From: Candidatus Rifleibacterium amylolyticum
GTDB taxonomy: Bacteria > Muiribacteriota > Ozemobacteria > Ozemobacterales > Ozemobacteraceae
Reading direction: 5' to 3'
Assembly: GCA_009917695.1 (NCBI GenBank)
Contig: JAACJG010000012.1
Coordinates: 62,001 to 126,000 of the forward strand
DNA: 64,000 nt
The notes under the pieces were generated by a model. It was given only the letters and a program-made list of their open reading frames with translations, searched no databases and was not told where the DNA came from. Of this stretch, positions 16,290 through 25,480 are shown in pieces. Position 1 is the first letter of the stretch. Each line of letters starts with the position of its first letter. The position numbers and the translations under genes are program-made.

Positions 16290-18505
16290 GCATTTTGTTC
16301 GTAAGAAAATTCTGGATCATCATCATTTTCAGCGACAGGAGCTTCGGCCTTTTTACCAAACCCGAAGATGAAGGCCGCCAGAATGACCATGGATAGTGGA
16401 AGGATCAGCCATGAAGAGAAGCCCAGTCCGGCGGGAATATAGCAGAAAACTATAGCGACTAGGCCTACCAGAGCTGCGTAGGGGGCCTGCGTTCTGACAT
16501 GGTCGATGTGATCCGAGCCTGACGCCATAGATGACATAATCGTCGTGTCCGATATCGGGCTGCAGTGGTCGCCGAATATCGAGCCTTCCAGAACTGCTCC
16601 GATCGATACCAGAATCATTTCTTTAACGTACAGACCGGCTTCGGGCGCATTTGGCAGCATGGCAATAGCTTCTTCGTAATGCTTGAGATTGAGCTGATAG
16701 GCGAGGGGAATACTTATCGGCAGCAGAATCGCCATGGTTCCCCAGCTGGTGCCGGTTGAGAACGAGATCAGGCAGGCAAGAATAAAGATTATCGTTGGCA
16801 GCAGCCAGTAGGGAATTACATCAGTGACCATTTCGACAATGTACTTAGCCGTTCCCAGATCGCTGCAGATGCCGTTGATCGACCACGCCAGCAACATGAT
16901 CATTACTGCCATGACCAGGGTGCGGGCACCGTCTGTCCAGGCTTTAAGGCCGGCGTCAAGCGTTATCAGGCCCTGAGTGAGGCCAAGTAGCAGCGCTATT
17001 ATTGAACCGATTACGCTTACCCAGATGAGCACACGGGTTGAGTCGGCTCCGGAAAATGCAGTGCGCGCCTTTTCTGAAAAGGTCATGGTGGAAGGTGCCA
17101 GTTCCAGATAGGCTGCCGATCCTTCGGCGAGCTGTTCAATCTCTGTGGCAGCTTCAGCTCCGGTTTTACCGGCCCATGCCGTAGTGGCATCATAGTTTAT
17201 GCGGACAAAAGTGCAGTTGTTGTTTGATATAACAGCAGTTTTCGTGTCAGAAGAAACGCTATTAACCGTCCATTCTTCTGATTTATCGCTTATCTTTGTG
17301 GTGCCACCATTTGCCAGATGATAATGAGGTGCATACATGCCACCGTCTCCGAGCAGACCGATAAAGGTGCCGAGGATAACTATGGCAATCGGAACAGCAG
17401 CGTTGTACCAGCGCTTTGGCATCTCCTGGGGCAATACTGGTGCCGCCGATTCAGGGCTGCTGATCGGTTTGGCGTTGTCGGCAAGCACTTTGCCCTCATG
17501 CACTGCACGTTGTTCTGCTGCCAGCATCGGGCCAAAGTCTCTGCGCGTGACGGCGATCATAAAACCAAAGAAAAGAGCCAGCAGACAGTAGAAACGAAAG
17601 GGTATCGTCTGGAGAAAGACGCCGTAGAAATTGGTTTCTGCTATGCCGATCGAGACGTAAGATTCTCTGATCAGGCCTATCTCATAGCCGATCCAGGTCG
17701 AGAGCACTGCGATACCGGCTACCGGCGCTGCGGTTGAGTCAACGATATAGCTGAGTTTTTCGCGTGATATTTTGTTTTCGTCGGTGATCGGGCGCATTGA
17801 ATTGCCGACGATCAGCGTGTTGGCGTAGTCATCGAAAAATATCAGAACACCCATCAGCCAGGCCGAAAGCTGAGCACTGCGAGGCCCGCGGACTTTGAGA
17901 GAAATTTTTTCGACGATTCCCTGCATGCCGCCGGTTCGGTTGATAACACCAATCATGCCACCCAGACATACTGAAAAAATTATGATGGCAGCGTGCCCAC
18001 TGTCTGCGAGAGCGTTGAGCAGATATTTGTCGAGAGCCCTTAAAAAACCGGTGAAGGGATTGTAATTGAAAATGATACTTGATCCAAGCCAGATGCCGAT
18101 AAAGAGAGAACTGATGACCTCGCGGCTCAACAGGGCCAGAACTATGGCGAAGAGCGGCGGCAGTATCGAGAGCCAGCCGGGAATGCAGCGCAGTGAAGAG
18201 CTTGCTGTATGTTCGCCAACTTTAACGCTGATCTGCGGGTTTCCGGAATTGGGGAATACGACTTTGATCTCTTTAAGATCGCTCTCTTTTGAAACTCCCG
18301 ACGAGACCAGCTGACCGTCTATTTCAACACGATACAAAACCGGCTCCGGGTTGTCTTCATTCAGGCCGCTGACGCTGATTGCCGTTTTGATTCCGCTCAG
18401 AGTGAAATCCGGAGGGGTAATTTGCAGCTGGGCAGACAACTGACTGCAGCAGCAGAAAAATAGCAGAAGAAAAAGACAGTATCTGAATCTGGATGGGCTA
18501 CTCAT
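16286..18505 (-). CDS. NhaC-family Na+/H+ antiporter with N-terminal extracytoplasmic domain
   Basis: A 739-residue membrane protein. Residues 1-25 look like a signal peptide. About 30-108 form a small beta-rich, Ig-like extracytoplasmic domain. From about 115 onward there are many membrane helices of the NhaC/YuiF antiporter family. Conserved polar stretches include IFFDDYANTLIVGNSMRPI (about 221-239), TGTSWGTMAI and EGSIFGDHCSPISDTTIMSS (about 637-656), which match ion-binding segments of this family. A loop insert lies at about 395-480. NhaC proteins are usually about 450-520 residues, so the signal peptide, extra domain and insert are additions. The ion (Na+, Li+ or an organic substrate) is uncertain. 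Confidence 0.85.
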   Translation of the reverse strand: MSSPSRFRYCLFLLLFFCCCSQLSAQLQITPPDFTLSGIKTAISVSGLNEDNPEPVLYRVEIDGQLVSSGVSKESDLKEIKVVFPNSGNPQISVKVGEHTASSSLRCIPGWLSILPPLFAIVLALLSREVISSLFIGIWLGSSIIFNYNPFTGFLRALDKYLLNALADSGHAAIIIFSVCLGGMIGVINRTGGMQGIVEKISLKVRGPRSAQLSAWLMGVLIFFDDYANTLIVGNSMRPITDENKISREKLSYIVDSTAAPVAGIAVLSTWIGYEIGLIRESYVSIGIAETNFYGVFLQTIPFRFYCLLALFFGFMIAVTRRDFGPMLAAEQRAVHEGKVLADNAKPISSPESAAPVLPQEMPKRWYNAAVPIAIVILGTFIGLLGDGGMYAPHYHLANGGTTKISDKSEEWTVNSVSSDTKTAVISNNNCTFVRINYDATTAWAGKTGAEAATEIEQLAEGSAAYLELAPSTMTFSEKARTAFSGADSTRVLIWVSVIGSIIALLLGLTQGLITLDAGLKAWTDGARTLVMAVMIMLLAWSINGICSDLGTAKYIVEMVTDVIPYWLLPTIIFILACLISFSTGTSWGTMAILLPISIPLAYQLNLKHYEEAIAMLPNAPEAGLYVKEMILVSIGAVLEGSIFGDHCSPISDTTIMSSMASGSDHIDHVRTQAPYAALVGLVAIVFCYIPAGLGFSSWLILPLSMVILAAFIFGFGKKAEAPVAENDDDPEFSYEQNA

Positions 18506-18590
18506 TCTCTCTCCATATATCTATCGGATAAGCAGCAAAATATCATTTACCGATCTATCTGACAAGAGACTGGTGTACTGATTTCAAAAA

Positions 18591-19163
18591 TTACCAGTTG
18601 TCGAGCAGATCGCCAGATCTTTTCCAGCGCGAATCATCGCCGGCTCCAATGGCTTCTTCTCTGACTGTTGCCATTGATTCCTGTTTGTGAGTCTGTACTT
18701 CGTCAAATCCTCTGACTGGCACTTCTACAGTGGTTGTCAGGTAGATGACGCCACTGGCTGTGCTCTCGCGGGCCCAGTTGAATTCTTTGAGATTTTTGCT
18801 GAGCGTATTGTTGTTGCCATCTTCGGTTCTGGTGAATTCATTGCCGGAACGGCTGTAGGTTATTACTACATCCTTTGGTTGGCCGCCTTCTGTTTTTCTG
18901 GTTATCGTGAATTCGATGCCGTCATCGCCAGAGTTGCCTTCGATAGTGCCGGCGCGGGCCATCGAAATGTCACGTTCGAGGTTTCTGGTAATGACTTCGA
19001 CATCGCCCTTCGCCTGCCCGCGTGCTTCGGCAACGGCCTGATTGAAGGTGATATGCGACCAGGTCTGGTAGATACCATAGGCAACTATAGTGAAAACAAG
19101 AGTTGCCACAACGGATTCGATAAGAGTAAAAGCTGATTTTCGTTTAATAGTCCTGGAGAACAT
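18591..19163 (-). CDS. Prepilin-like protein with type IV N-methylation motif
   Basis: This 190-residue protein starts with a short basic leader followed by KSAFTLIESVVATLVFT, a near-canonical prepilin peptidase site and hydrophobic helix with the expected glutamate at +5; the residue before the cut is Ala or Ser rather than Gly. The rest is a beta-rich minor-pseudopilin-like domain (GspI/GspJ/PilW style). I prefer the start at 19163 (MFSRTIKRK), preceded at a distance by GAGGAG, over the longer start at 19199, which lacks a ribosome site and would overlap the upstream gene more. It ends the four-gene prepilin-like operon starting at 23079. Confidence 0.75.
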   Translation of the reverse strand: MFSRTIKRKSAFTLIESVVATLVFTIVAYGIYQTWSHITFNQAVAEARGQAKGDVEVITRNLERDISMARAGTIEGNSGDDGIEFTITRKTEGGQPKDVVITYSRSGNEFTRTEDGNNNTLSKNLKEFNWARESTASGVIYLTTTVEVPVRGFDEVQTHKQESMATVREEAIGAGDDSRWKRSGDLLDNW

Positions 19164-19572
19164 GCAGAAAGGGTAACTCCTCGGTTTTGGTAACGCCATT
19201 CAGGCCGGTATAGGTGACTACAGCCTTCATTTCAAGAGCCTTGTTATCCATTTTGGGTGTGGCGAGTACTTCAAGTTCAAAATCTCGATGCTCTTTCTGG
19301 GCTTCGATCAATTTTGTCAGAGAAAATGGGTAAGGCTGTCCTTCCAGCTTTCCGCCTGATACTCCGTCCATCACTTCCTTGAATGGCCGGGAGAGGATCT
19401 CTTCTTTGACAGATGAAAGAATTGACTTCGCCAGCGAAAGCTTGGCAGCTTCGACTTCCTGGGCTGACTGCTGTGCCAGGATTCTATAGATTGGAATTAT
19501 CGCCAGGGCAAAGATAAATGCCGCGACCATGACCTCGAGCATCGAGTAGCCATGCCGGCTAGCGCTTTTCAT
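19144..19572 (-). CDS. Prepilin-like protein (minor pseudopilin)
   Basis: A 142-residue protein when started at 19572 (MKSASRHGYSMLEVMVAA). The sequence HGYSMLEVMVAAFIFALAI is a prepilin-type leader with glutamate at position 5 of the mature chain and a following hydrophobic helix. An upstream start at 19680 would add 36 residues and destroy the leader, so it is rejected. The gene overlaps the end of the 915-residue gene by 14 bp and the start of the next pseudopilin by about 20 bp, indicating translational coupling. It resembles GspI/PilV-type minor pilins that prime assembly of a type II secretion or pilus fibre. Confidence 0.78.
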   Translation of the reverse strand: MKSASRHGYSMLEVMVAAFIFALAIIPIYRILAQQSAQEVEAAKLSLAKSILSSVKEEILSRPFKEVMDGVSGGKLEGQPYPFSLTKLIEAQKEHRDFELEVLATPKMDNKALEMKAVVTYTGLNGVTKTEELPFLHVLQDY

Positions 19573-22306
19573 ATTCGTAACGGCTCCATTGTTTGCCCAG
19601 AACAGCGTGATATCTGCCCGGATCGTATTTGCCAACATCGCGAACCATCGACAGAAATGTGGTACGGCAGGCAGGTGCATTATACATTACTCTGACCGTA
19701 TGGAAAACATTTCGGTTAAACGTATCCATTACCAGATTTCCATCAATTATAAGTGGGTTTCCGGCGGCATTCTGCAGGCATTCATGTGAATAACATGCCG
19801 CCTGGATCATGGAAACTCCAGGACTGACCATTATCGCACCATTGCGGGCGATGAGGCCAAAAACCGTTTCGTTGTCGGCTCGTGTGATGTTGCCGGTGAC
19901 CCTTATGTTGAGTCTCCCGACGATCAGGCCCTTGCCCTTAACGGTTAATGCTGGCAGGTTGATGTCATCATTGTTGACGAAAGTAACGCCATCCAGCTCA
20001 AAGCAGCCGCCGGCGCTGCGATTTGGAATGTCGCTGATAAAATCAGCTGCGGTTTCATAATAATACTTTGCCTTTTTGGCATATTGCAGGTCGCTGTAAA
20101 GAGCCGGCGGTCTGGTGCCGGGGTTGGACGGATTAAACGTTGATGAATTGGCGGTTGTTGGCTCTCGCCTTATTCCATAGGGCTCTGCGCGTCTGATATG
20201 CCTGATCTCGATCTTAGACTTGTCTACTTTACTAAGCAGCTCAAGAGTTTCCTCATCCAATGCCAGGCCCGCTGTGGTCTCTATGTCTACCTCATCGCCA
20301 GCAGCGTAAGGGCCGGGGTAATCGGGCGGTGCCAGTGTGACTTCGAAGGGATCGCCTGCACCATCTACAGTCCTGACTCTCCAGAGATTGTCATCCATGT
20401 CGTTGTCTAAAGAGGGGGCGATCTTGGATATAAGCCTGACTTTTGTTATAGTCGGTGCACCGCCACCAATGTCTGCATCCATAAGTTCCATGGCAGCATT
20501 GCCATCTATTTCGACTTTGGCCTTCAGCGACAACTGGCTGAATTGCTGCTTGAGATTGGCCTCGATCTGAACGTTAAAAGGATATTCTATCATGTAATCA
20601 CCAAACAGCATGGTTGGTACATTAATTGTGAGATTTTCTTTCAATACATTGAACATGTTAACTATGCCTCTGCCACTGGTTAAAAATTCTTGATTAATTT
20701 CTGGGCCATCTATTGGCAGGTATACCGTATCCATAAACATTGGATTGCCGCTCAGCCAGTTGAAACGAGGGTCAAGCTTATTATTCGCATCGAGTTGCAG
20801 CTTATCGTCGTGGTCGGCCATAAGGCCGTTGTAGTGTGTGGTGTAAACTTCTTCAAGGGCACCGGTAAACAGGTGAATAGCCATGTCAGATGTGCCGTTG
20901 ATGCGAATCATGCCGGGAATCAAAGTCTGTTCGTTGATCGACCCCGAGCTGAACGCCTCTTCAAGTTTTGAAAACTTCAGTCTGTAGTTATCGGCGGGGT
21001 CGTGTGGTAATGCGTGGATAGATGACGTTGCGGTCGTGCCATCGGCAGGTATGCCGATAAATTTGATTTCTTCATCATTACTGTTGTTTACAAAAAACAC
21101 ATATTCGGGTGCTACCGGCTGCATATCAGAAATCTTGAAATCTCTTTCAGCAACGAGAGTACGCTGAACTATTCGGCCACTGTTGGCCATCGGTTCGTAG
21201 AATACATCTGCCTTGATTCTGATCGCTCCGGTTTTTTCGACGGCAGTTTCATCTTTCCAGCCTGTCGATACTCCGGGTAATCCGCCGACGTTACCCCATT
21301 TGCCGTTGAGGTAAGACCTGATATTACTGTCATTCCAGTCATAGCTGAATATTTCGTCTGTGTCGCCGGTGAAATCTTTGACCAGCCCGCGTGAAGAAAA
21401 TTTCTGCATATAGGGTTCGGAAGTTTCAAGCATTCCAGCAAGAATATCTCTATATCCCTTGATTGTGAACTCAGGAATGTCGATTTTACCAAATATACCC
21501 AGACTTACATAGCCGGAGATTTCTATTACGTCGGTTGCTCTGGTCGGGTTCGTGACTCGTTCAGGAATTTTGAGCTTGAGAACCAGTTTGAGTGATATTT
21601 TAATAAATAGAACTTTTACCTTGACCGTTCCAGTATCTGAGGTTTCGCTGACGCTGTGATTTTCTGGCAGCAACATGTTGAGCTTGTAATTATTCATCAG
21701 GTCGCCAAGCCGTAATGGGCTGTCGGCCGGTGCGTTGAGCGAGTTGATGTATCTTCCGACGTTTCCGAGGGTTTGCACGGGTTGTGTGTTGATTCCTGCC
21801 ACATTCTCACTGCCGTCACCGTCGATTCCAGCAAAGGCTGCGGCAGAAGCTATGCTGGCTGAAAGCCGAACCGTCCAGCTGCCGTTTTCCATGAGGCTGC
21901 GCAGTGTGCCAAGGTAGTCGTCAGCGACAGCATCAGCTGAAGTGATCGTACCCAGCTGCTTTTCAGAATCGGCCAGAAGTTCCATTGGCAGGTCGCTGCC
22001 ATCATTAGAACTCAAGGTGACGCCGCCATTCTGCAGGCTGCCAGGCATGCGCAGGTTGTTATACCATTCTTCGCCATCAGTGTTCATCTGATCGCCGATC
22101 ATGCGAAGGCCTACGGTTACAGCCGCTTCGGCCACAGCTTCGGCTTTGGATTCGTTCGACATCATGCGCGTAGACCAGCGTCTAGCGGTTCTGGTGTTTG
22201 AGAAGAACAAGACCATTATGGTAAGCACAGAAAGCGCTCCAATGGCGACCAGAAAGGCCGAACCGGTTTTTCTGCTGACAGGGCACTTCGTTTTATCTGT
22301 ATTCAT
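19559..22306 (-). CDS. Very large PilX/GspK-like prepilin-associated protein
   Basis: A 915-residue protein. The N-terminus has a basic leader, then GSAFLVAIGALSVLTIMVLFF, a single hydrophobic helix similar to the PilX N-terminal domain of type IV pilus and GspK proteins, but without the usual glutamate at +5. The remainder (about 45-915) is beta- and loop-rich with no enzyme motif recognised. GspK and PilX are normally 150-350 residues, so this is three to five times larger. It overlaps the upstream 258-residue gene by 4 bp and the downstream pseudopilin by 14 bp. A surface or tip component of a pseudopilus-like structure is a reasonable inference, not shown. Confidence 0.65.
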   Translation of the reverse strand: MNTDKTKCPVSRKTGSAFLVAIGALSVLTIMVLFFSNTRTARRWSTRMMSNESKAEAVAEAAVTVGLRMIGDQMNTDGEEWYNNLRMPGSLQNGGVTLSSNDGSDLPMELLADSEKQLGTITSADAVADDYLGTLRSLMENGSWTVRLSASIASAAAFAGIDGDGSENVAGINTQPVQTLGNVGRYINSLNAPADSPLRLGDLMNNYKLNMLLPENHSVSETSDTGTVKVKVLFIKISLKLVLKLKIPERVTNPTRATDVIEISGYVSLGIFGKIDIPEFTIKGYRDILAGMLETSEPYMQKFSSRGLVKDFTGDTDEIFSYDWNDSNIRSYLNGKWGNVGGLPGVSTGWKDETAVEKTGAIRIKADVFYEPMANSGRIVQRTLVAERDFKISDMQPVAPEYVFFVNNSNDEEIKFIGIPADGTTATSSIHALPHDPADNYRLKFSKLEEAFSSGSINEQTLIPGMIRINGTSDMAIHLFTGALEEVYTTHYNGLMADHDDKLQLDANNKLDPRFNWLSGNPMFMDTVYLPIDGPEINQEFLTSGRGIVNMFNVLKENLTINVPTMLFGDYMIEYPFNVQIEANLKQQFSQLSLKAKVEIDGNAAMELMDADIGGGAPTITKVRLISKIAPSLDNDMDDNLWRVRTVDGAGDPFEVTLAPPDYPGPYAAGDEVDIETTAGLALDEETLELLSKVDKSKIEIRHIRRAEPYGIRREPTTANSSTFNPSNPGTRPPALYSDLQYAKKAKYYYETAADFISDIPNRSAGGCFELDGVTFVNNDDINLPALTVKGKGLIVGRLNIRVTGNITRADNETVFGLIARNGAIMVSPGVSMIQAACYSHECLQNAAGNPLIIDGNLVMDTFNRNVFHTVRVMYNAPACRTTFLSMVRDVGKYDPGRYHAVLGKQWSRYEYEKR

Positions 22307-23079
22307 CCCTGAAGCTCCTCTTCTACGTCACGAATTCGGCGCTTAACTTCTTCCATGGCAAGGTGTCTGTCGTATCCCTTTTTTTCTTTCAGCAGATAGC
22401 TTGCGATGGCTTCCTGCATGGCCGGATCATTGCGCGCCTTGTAATAGATTTCCTGGTATTTTATACGGTCGAGAAATTCTGAATTCTGTTTCTGGTCAAA
22501 AAAGCTCAGGTCATTGTCCTTGAGCATTTCGCCAAGCATTTTGCCCCATTTGAAATAGTCTTCTGGCGTTCCATTGGTGCGCGCCAGAAAGAAACGCTGA
22601 CGTAGGGCTATAAACCTTACGGAAAGGCGGTTTTCCGGGTCGAGGGCAGCCTTTTCGAATTCCTCGGCAGCATGAAGTTTGTCGCCATTGTAGAGGTAAT
22701 AAACGGCCATCTGAACGTTCGGGTTGTTGCGGGCGGCATACAACTCACGGGTATGAGCGGAAATCGTAGGATCATCAATCATCTTCTCCAGCCATTTGGC
22801 GCCGGCAGCACGAATTTCTGCGTGATGTGCTTCGCGGGCTTTTGCTGCGGCCTCAGCCCCGCGTATGGTGCGCGGCCCAACTCTGCGCATGGCTTGCTGT
22901 TGCGATGGTTTCTGTTGATAGGTTTTGGTCGGCTCGTTTTTTTTGCCGGCGACGCGAGGCGGGGGAGAGTCAATGCCAGGCTTCGGCTTGGCCGGTCGGA
23001 AAAACAGCATGCCAAAAAACATCACGCCAAGCATCAACAGGCCAATACCCAGTATTATCTTGTTTCTATCGTCGTCCAC
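22303..23079 (-). CDS. Single-pass membrane protein with helical (TPR-like) cytoplasmic or periplasmic domain
   Basis: A 258-residue protein with one membrane helix at about residues 8-26, then a proline- and lysine-rich linker (about 28-70). A helical domain follows (about 75-258) with the sequence pattern of degenerate tetratricopeptide-like repeats. No family was recognised. It is the first gene of the prepilin-like operon and overlaps the 915-residue gene by 4 bp (ATGA type). By position it may act as an assembly or anchoring factor for the pseudopilins; this is inference only. Confidence 0.65.
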   Translation of the reverse strand: MDDDRNKIILGIGLLMLGVMFFGMLFFRPAKPKPGIDSPPPRVAGKKNEPTKTYQQKPSQQQAMRRVGPRTIRGAEAAAKAREAHHAEIRAAGAKWLEKMIDDPTISAHTRELYAARNNPNVQMAVYYLYNGDKLHAAEEFEKAALDPENRLSVRFIALRQRFFLARTNGTPEDYFKWGKMLGEMLKDNDLSFFDQKQNSEFLDRIKYQEIYYKARNDPAMQEAIASYLLKEKKGYDRHLAMEEVKRRIRDVEEELQG

Positions 23080-23267
23080 AAGCTTCTCTCCACAGCACCT
23101 GATTGTTTCTCTGTCTGAGATGCAAAACCTTACCTTACATCATAGCGCAATATGCCGGCCAAATCAAGAAAACGCCGCAATAATTCCATGCCATTCTGTG
23201 GAATTACAGACAGGCGTAATAATATTTGCAATCACATATTATACGGAAGAAAATCGCCTGATGTTGC

Positions 23268-23298
23268 AAAAAAAAGCCCTCAGGCTTTCGCCTGAGGG
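23268..23298 (-). terminator. Rho-independent terminator after the large repeat protein gene
   Basis: A perfect 9-bp stem (23277-23285 with 23290-23298, TTTC loop on the plus strand) is followed on the minus strand by eight T residues (23275-23268). A short T run on the other side could make it weakly bidirectional. Confidence 0.88.
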
Positions 23299-23324
23299 AA
23301 CTTTTTATCTACAGTAGCTTGCGC

Positions 23325-25175
23325 TTACTTGCCAGCCTGGGCTTTGAGACTTTCGTATTCAGCCTTGGCTTTGTTCATTTCCTGGGCAACCTTCATGGCA
23401 TCAGCCTGGCGACCCTGAGAGAGCATTTCGTTGTAAAGCTTGTAGAGTTCCTGATATTTGGCCTGAGCAAGCTGTACTTCAGATGAGTAAGTACCCATCG
23501 GAGTTGCTTCGCCAGATATCGAGATTTCGGGAGACTGTGCACCTGCTACCGGGATCTCGCCACCGGTTGAACCGGCAACTGAGCCGATGGTGACCGGGCC
23601 GGAAACCTGACCTACAGGAGCGCCGCCGAACGGATTGGAACCAACCGGCATACCGATTGAACCATAGCTGGTGCCACCCTTGCCGAACAGACCGGCGATC
23701 TTGTTAGCAGCCCAGTTACCCAGCATACCACCTGCGATACCGCCGATGATGGTGCCGAATGGCGGGAAGATCATTGAACCGAGCATTGCGCCAGCGGTAG
23801 AACCAATGGTCTGACCGGCTACGCCAACCCAGTTGATCTGCTTGAAGGCTTCTTTGATCGAGAATCTGCCGTTTTTGAGGTCACCGGCGAGATAAGCACC
23901 CACTGAACCACCTACGATAGAACCGAAGGTCGGAGCAAGAGCTGAGAGCACGCCGCCAACAACCGGGATCGCAGTGAGGAAAGGAGTGAAGAATGAACCT
24001 GCAGCTGCGCCAGTTACTGAACCAACCACGCCACCGGCGAATTCGGCTGATACAACTGTTCTGACTGCCTTGCTGAGGCTGGGCTTTTCACCGCTGAGGA
24101 TCTGGGTGGCGAGATCGACACCAACAGTGATACCGGCGGTCATCAGGATGTTCTTGGCGCTGAAGCCTGATTTCAGGCTGTCTTTTACGTTCTGAACGCC
24201 CTGGTTGGTCATAGCTTTACCAGCTTCATAACCAGACTTGAACTTACCAGTGGTCTTGTCTTTCAGATTGCTGAGGAAACCCTTCTTGTCAGCGTCAGCA
24301 ACGGCACCAGATTCCTGAGTGCTCTGAGCTGCGTCCTGAGAAGCCTGGGCGCCTTCCTGTGAGGTCTGGCCACTCTGAGCTGCATCCTGAGAAGCCTGAG
24401 CGCCTTCCTGTGAGGTCTGGCCACTCTGAGCTGCGTCCTGAGAAGCCTGGGCACCTTCCTGTGAGGTCTGACCACTCTGAGCCGCATCCTGAGATGCCTG
24501 ACCGCTCTGAGAAGCGTCTGAGCTGCCACCCTTTACTTCGGGGGTAGCGGGTTTTTTCTTGAAAAGATTGGCGATTCTGTCTTTTGCGCTCTTGAGCAGA
24601 TTGCCGATCTTGCTGCCGCCAGATTTGACGACTTCGCCAACTTTGCCGGCACCAGACTTAACTGCATCAGTAGTCTTGTTGCCGAAATTCTGGCCGCTTT
24701 CTTTACCAGAAGTAAAGCTGTCCTTAACTTTCTGGCCATAAGAATTGAGTTCGTTTTTGATCCAGCTGCCTTCGGTCTTGGCGCCGCTTACTGCAGTAGA
24801 AGCATCAGCTGCCTGTGCAGCAGTGCCAGTAGTAGCGGTAGTGCCCTGAGAAGCCTGGACTGACGAGCCAGTAGTGGCAGCAGTAGTAGAAGTCTGAGCT
24901 GCTGTGGTGGCGCTTGGGCCATTCAGAGCCAGTTTCAGATACTGGGCCATTTCGAGAGCAACCGGCTGACCATTAACATAGCGAACATTGTAATGGAGAG
25001 TGTTGCCACCGTTATTTACGGTTACCCACTGACCGGGGGTCACGTTGACGCTCTGGCCGCCGACATTTACCTTGATGGCGCTGTACTCGGCCATCAACGG
25101 TGCTTCCAGCAGGAAGCTGGCGATCAGAACGATGCACAGCAGTTTGCTGAGAACCTTGATAGTGCTGTTCCTCAT
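23325..25175 (-). CDS. Large secreted protein with Ser/Gln/Ala repeats and glycine-zipper core
   Basis: A 616-residue exported protein. The signal peptide covers about residues 1-29. A small domain follows (30-90, starting IKVNVGGQSVNVTPGQW), then a threonine/alanine-rich linker. About 217-290 hold tandem 17-residue repeats (ASQDAAQSGQTSQEGAQ). A long glycine-zipper region with hydrophobic segments (about 345-505, e.g. GGIAGGMLGNWAAN) could insert in membranes. The end is a coiled coil (about 565-614). I do not recognise the family. It has a strong extended -10 promoter, a leader of about 130 nt and its own terminator, suggesting an abundant surface or envelope protein. Confidence 0.7.
   Translation of the reverse strand: MRNSTIKVLSKLLCIVLIASFLLEAPLMAEYSAIKVNVGGQSVNVTPGQWVTVNNGGNTLHYNVRYVNGQPVALEMAQYLKLALNGPSATTAAQTSTTAATTGSSVQASQGTTATTGTAAQAADASTAVSGAKTEGSWIKNELNSYGQKVKDSFTSGKESGQNFGNKTTDAVKSGAGKVGEVVKSGGSKIGNLLKSAKDRIANLFKKKPATPEVKGGSSDASQSGQASQDAAQSGQTSQEGAQASQDAAQSGQTSQEGAQASQDAAQSGQTSQEGAQASQDAAQSTQESGAVADADKKGFLSNLKDKTTGKFKSGYEAGKAMTNQGVQNVKDSLKSGFSAKNILMTAGITVGVDLATQILSGEKPSLSKAVRTVVSAEFAGGVVGSVTGAAAGSFFTPFLTAIPVVGGVLSALAPTFGSIVGGSVGAYLAGDLKNGRFSIKEAFKQINWVGVAGQTIGSTAGAMLGSMIFPPFGTIIGGIAGGMLGNWAANKIAGLFGKGGTSYGSIGMPVGSNPFGGAPVGQVSGPVTIGSVAGSTGGEIPVAGAQSPEISISGEATPMGTYSSEVQLAQAKYQELYKLYNEMLSQGRQADAMKVAQEMNKAKAEYESLKAQAGK
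24328..24500. repeat. 51-bp in-frame tandem repeat
   Basis: Copies begin at 24328, 24379, 24430 and (partial) 24481, an exact 51-bp period with only a few substitutions. Each unit encodes 17 residues rich in Ser, Gln and Ala within the secreted protein. Near-identity between copies indicates recent expansion and possible copy-number variation. Confidence 0.9.
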
Positions 25176-25307
25176 ACTAAATTCTCCTGAATCGATTGGA
25201 TTACCCGTAGAACTAGAACCCGATAAACCCGATCCACTGGCACAGACCTACCCGAATGTGCTTGTAAATCGTTTTTTCTGGGGGTGTACCCATCACCCTT
25301 GCATTCA

Positions 25308-25335
25308 ATTATAACAGACGAAAATAAAACCGCAA
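25308..25335 (-). promoter_or_regulatory. Extended -10 promoter of the secreted repeat protein
   Basis: On the minus strand TTGCGG (25335-25330) is followed by a 16-bp spacer and a perfect TATAAT (25313-25308), preceded by TG one base upstream. It lies about 132 bp before the start codon at 25175, leaving a leader of roughly 125 nt in which no known riboswitch was recognised. Confidence 0.65.
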
Positions 25336-25433
25336 GCCATCGACAAATATTTTTTTCCAGATTCTATCATATCGCTTCATAACTTCGCCTTTCGTAATGA
25401 AAGATCTGGTCATGAATTGCTCTAAACATGAAA

Positions 25434-25459
25434 GAGCTGCCCTCTTGCGAGGACAGCTC
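25434..25459 (-). terminator. Probable terminator after gdhA
   Basis: An 11-bp stem with one mismatch (arms 25449-25459 and 25434-25444, 4-nt loop) lies 21 bp past the gdhA stop. The T run on the minus strand is weak (TTTCATG), so termination may be partial. Confidence 0.5.
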
Positions 25460-25480
25460 CGGTCAGTGGTCAGAGTAAAA

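Noticed and set aside
19573-19680. Upstream start for the pseudopilin ending at 19144
   Set aside because: The extra 36 residues are not leader-like, overlap the preceding gene and would bury the prepilin cleavage site.
24328-24500. Regularly spaced repeats resembling a CRISPR array
   Set aside because: The 51-bp units are contiguous, in frame and have no unique spacers; they encode protein repeats.
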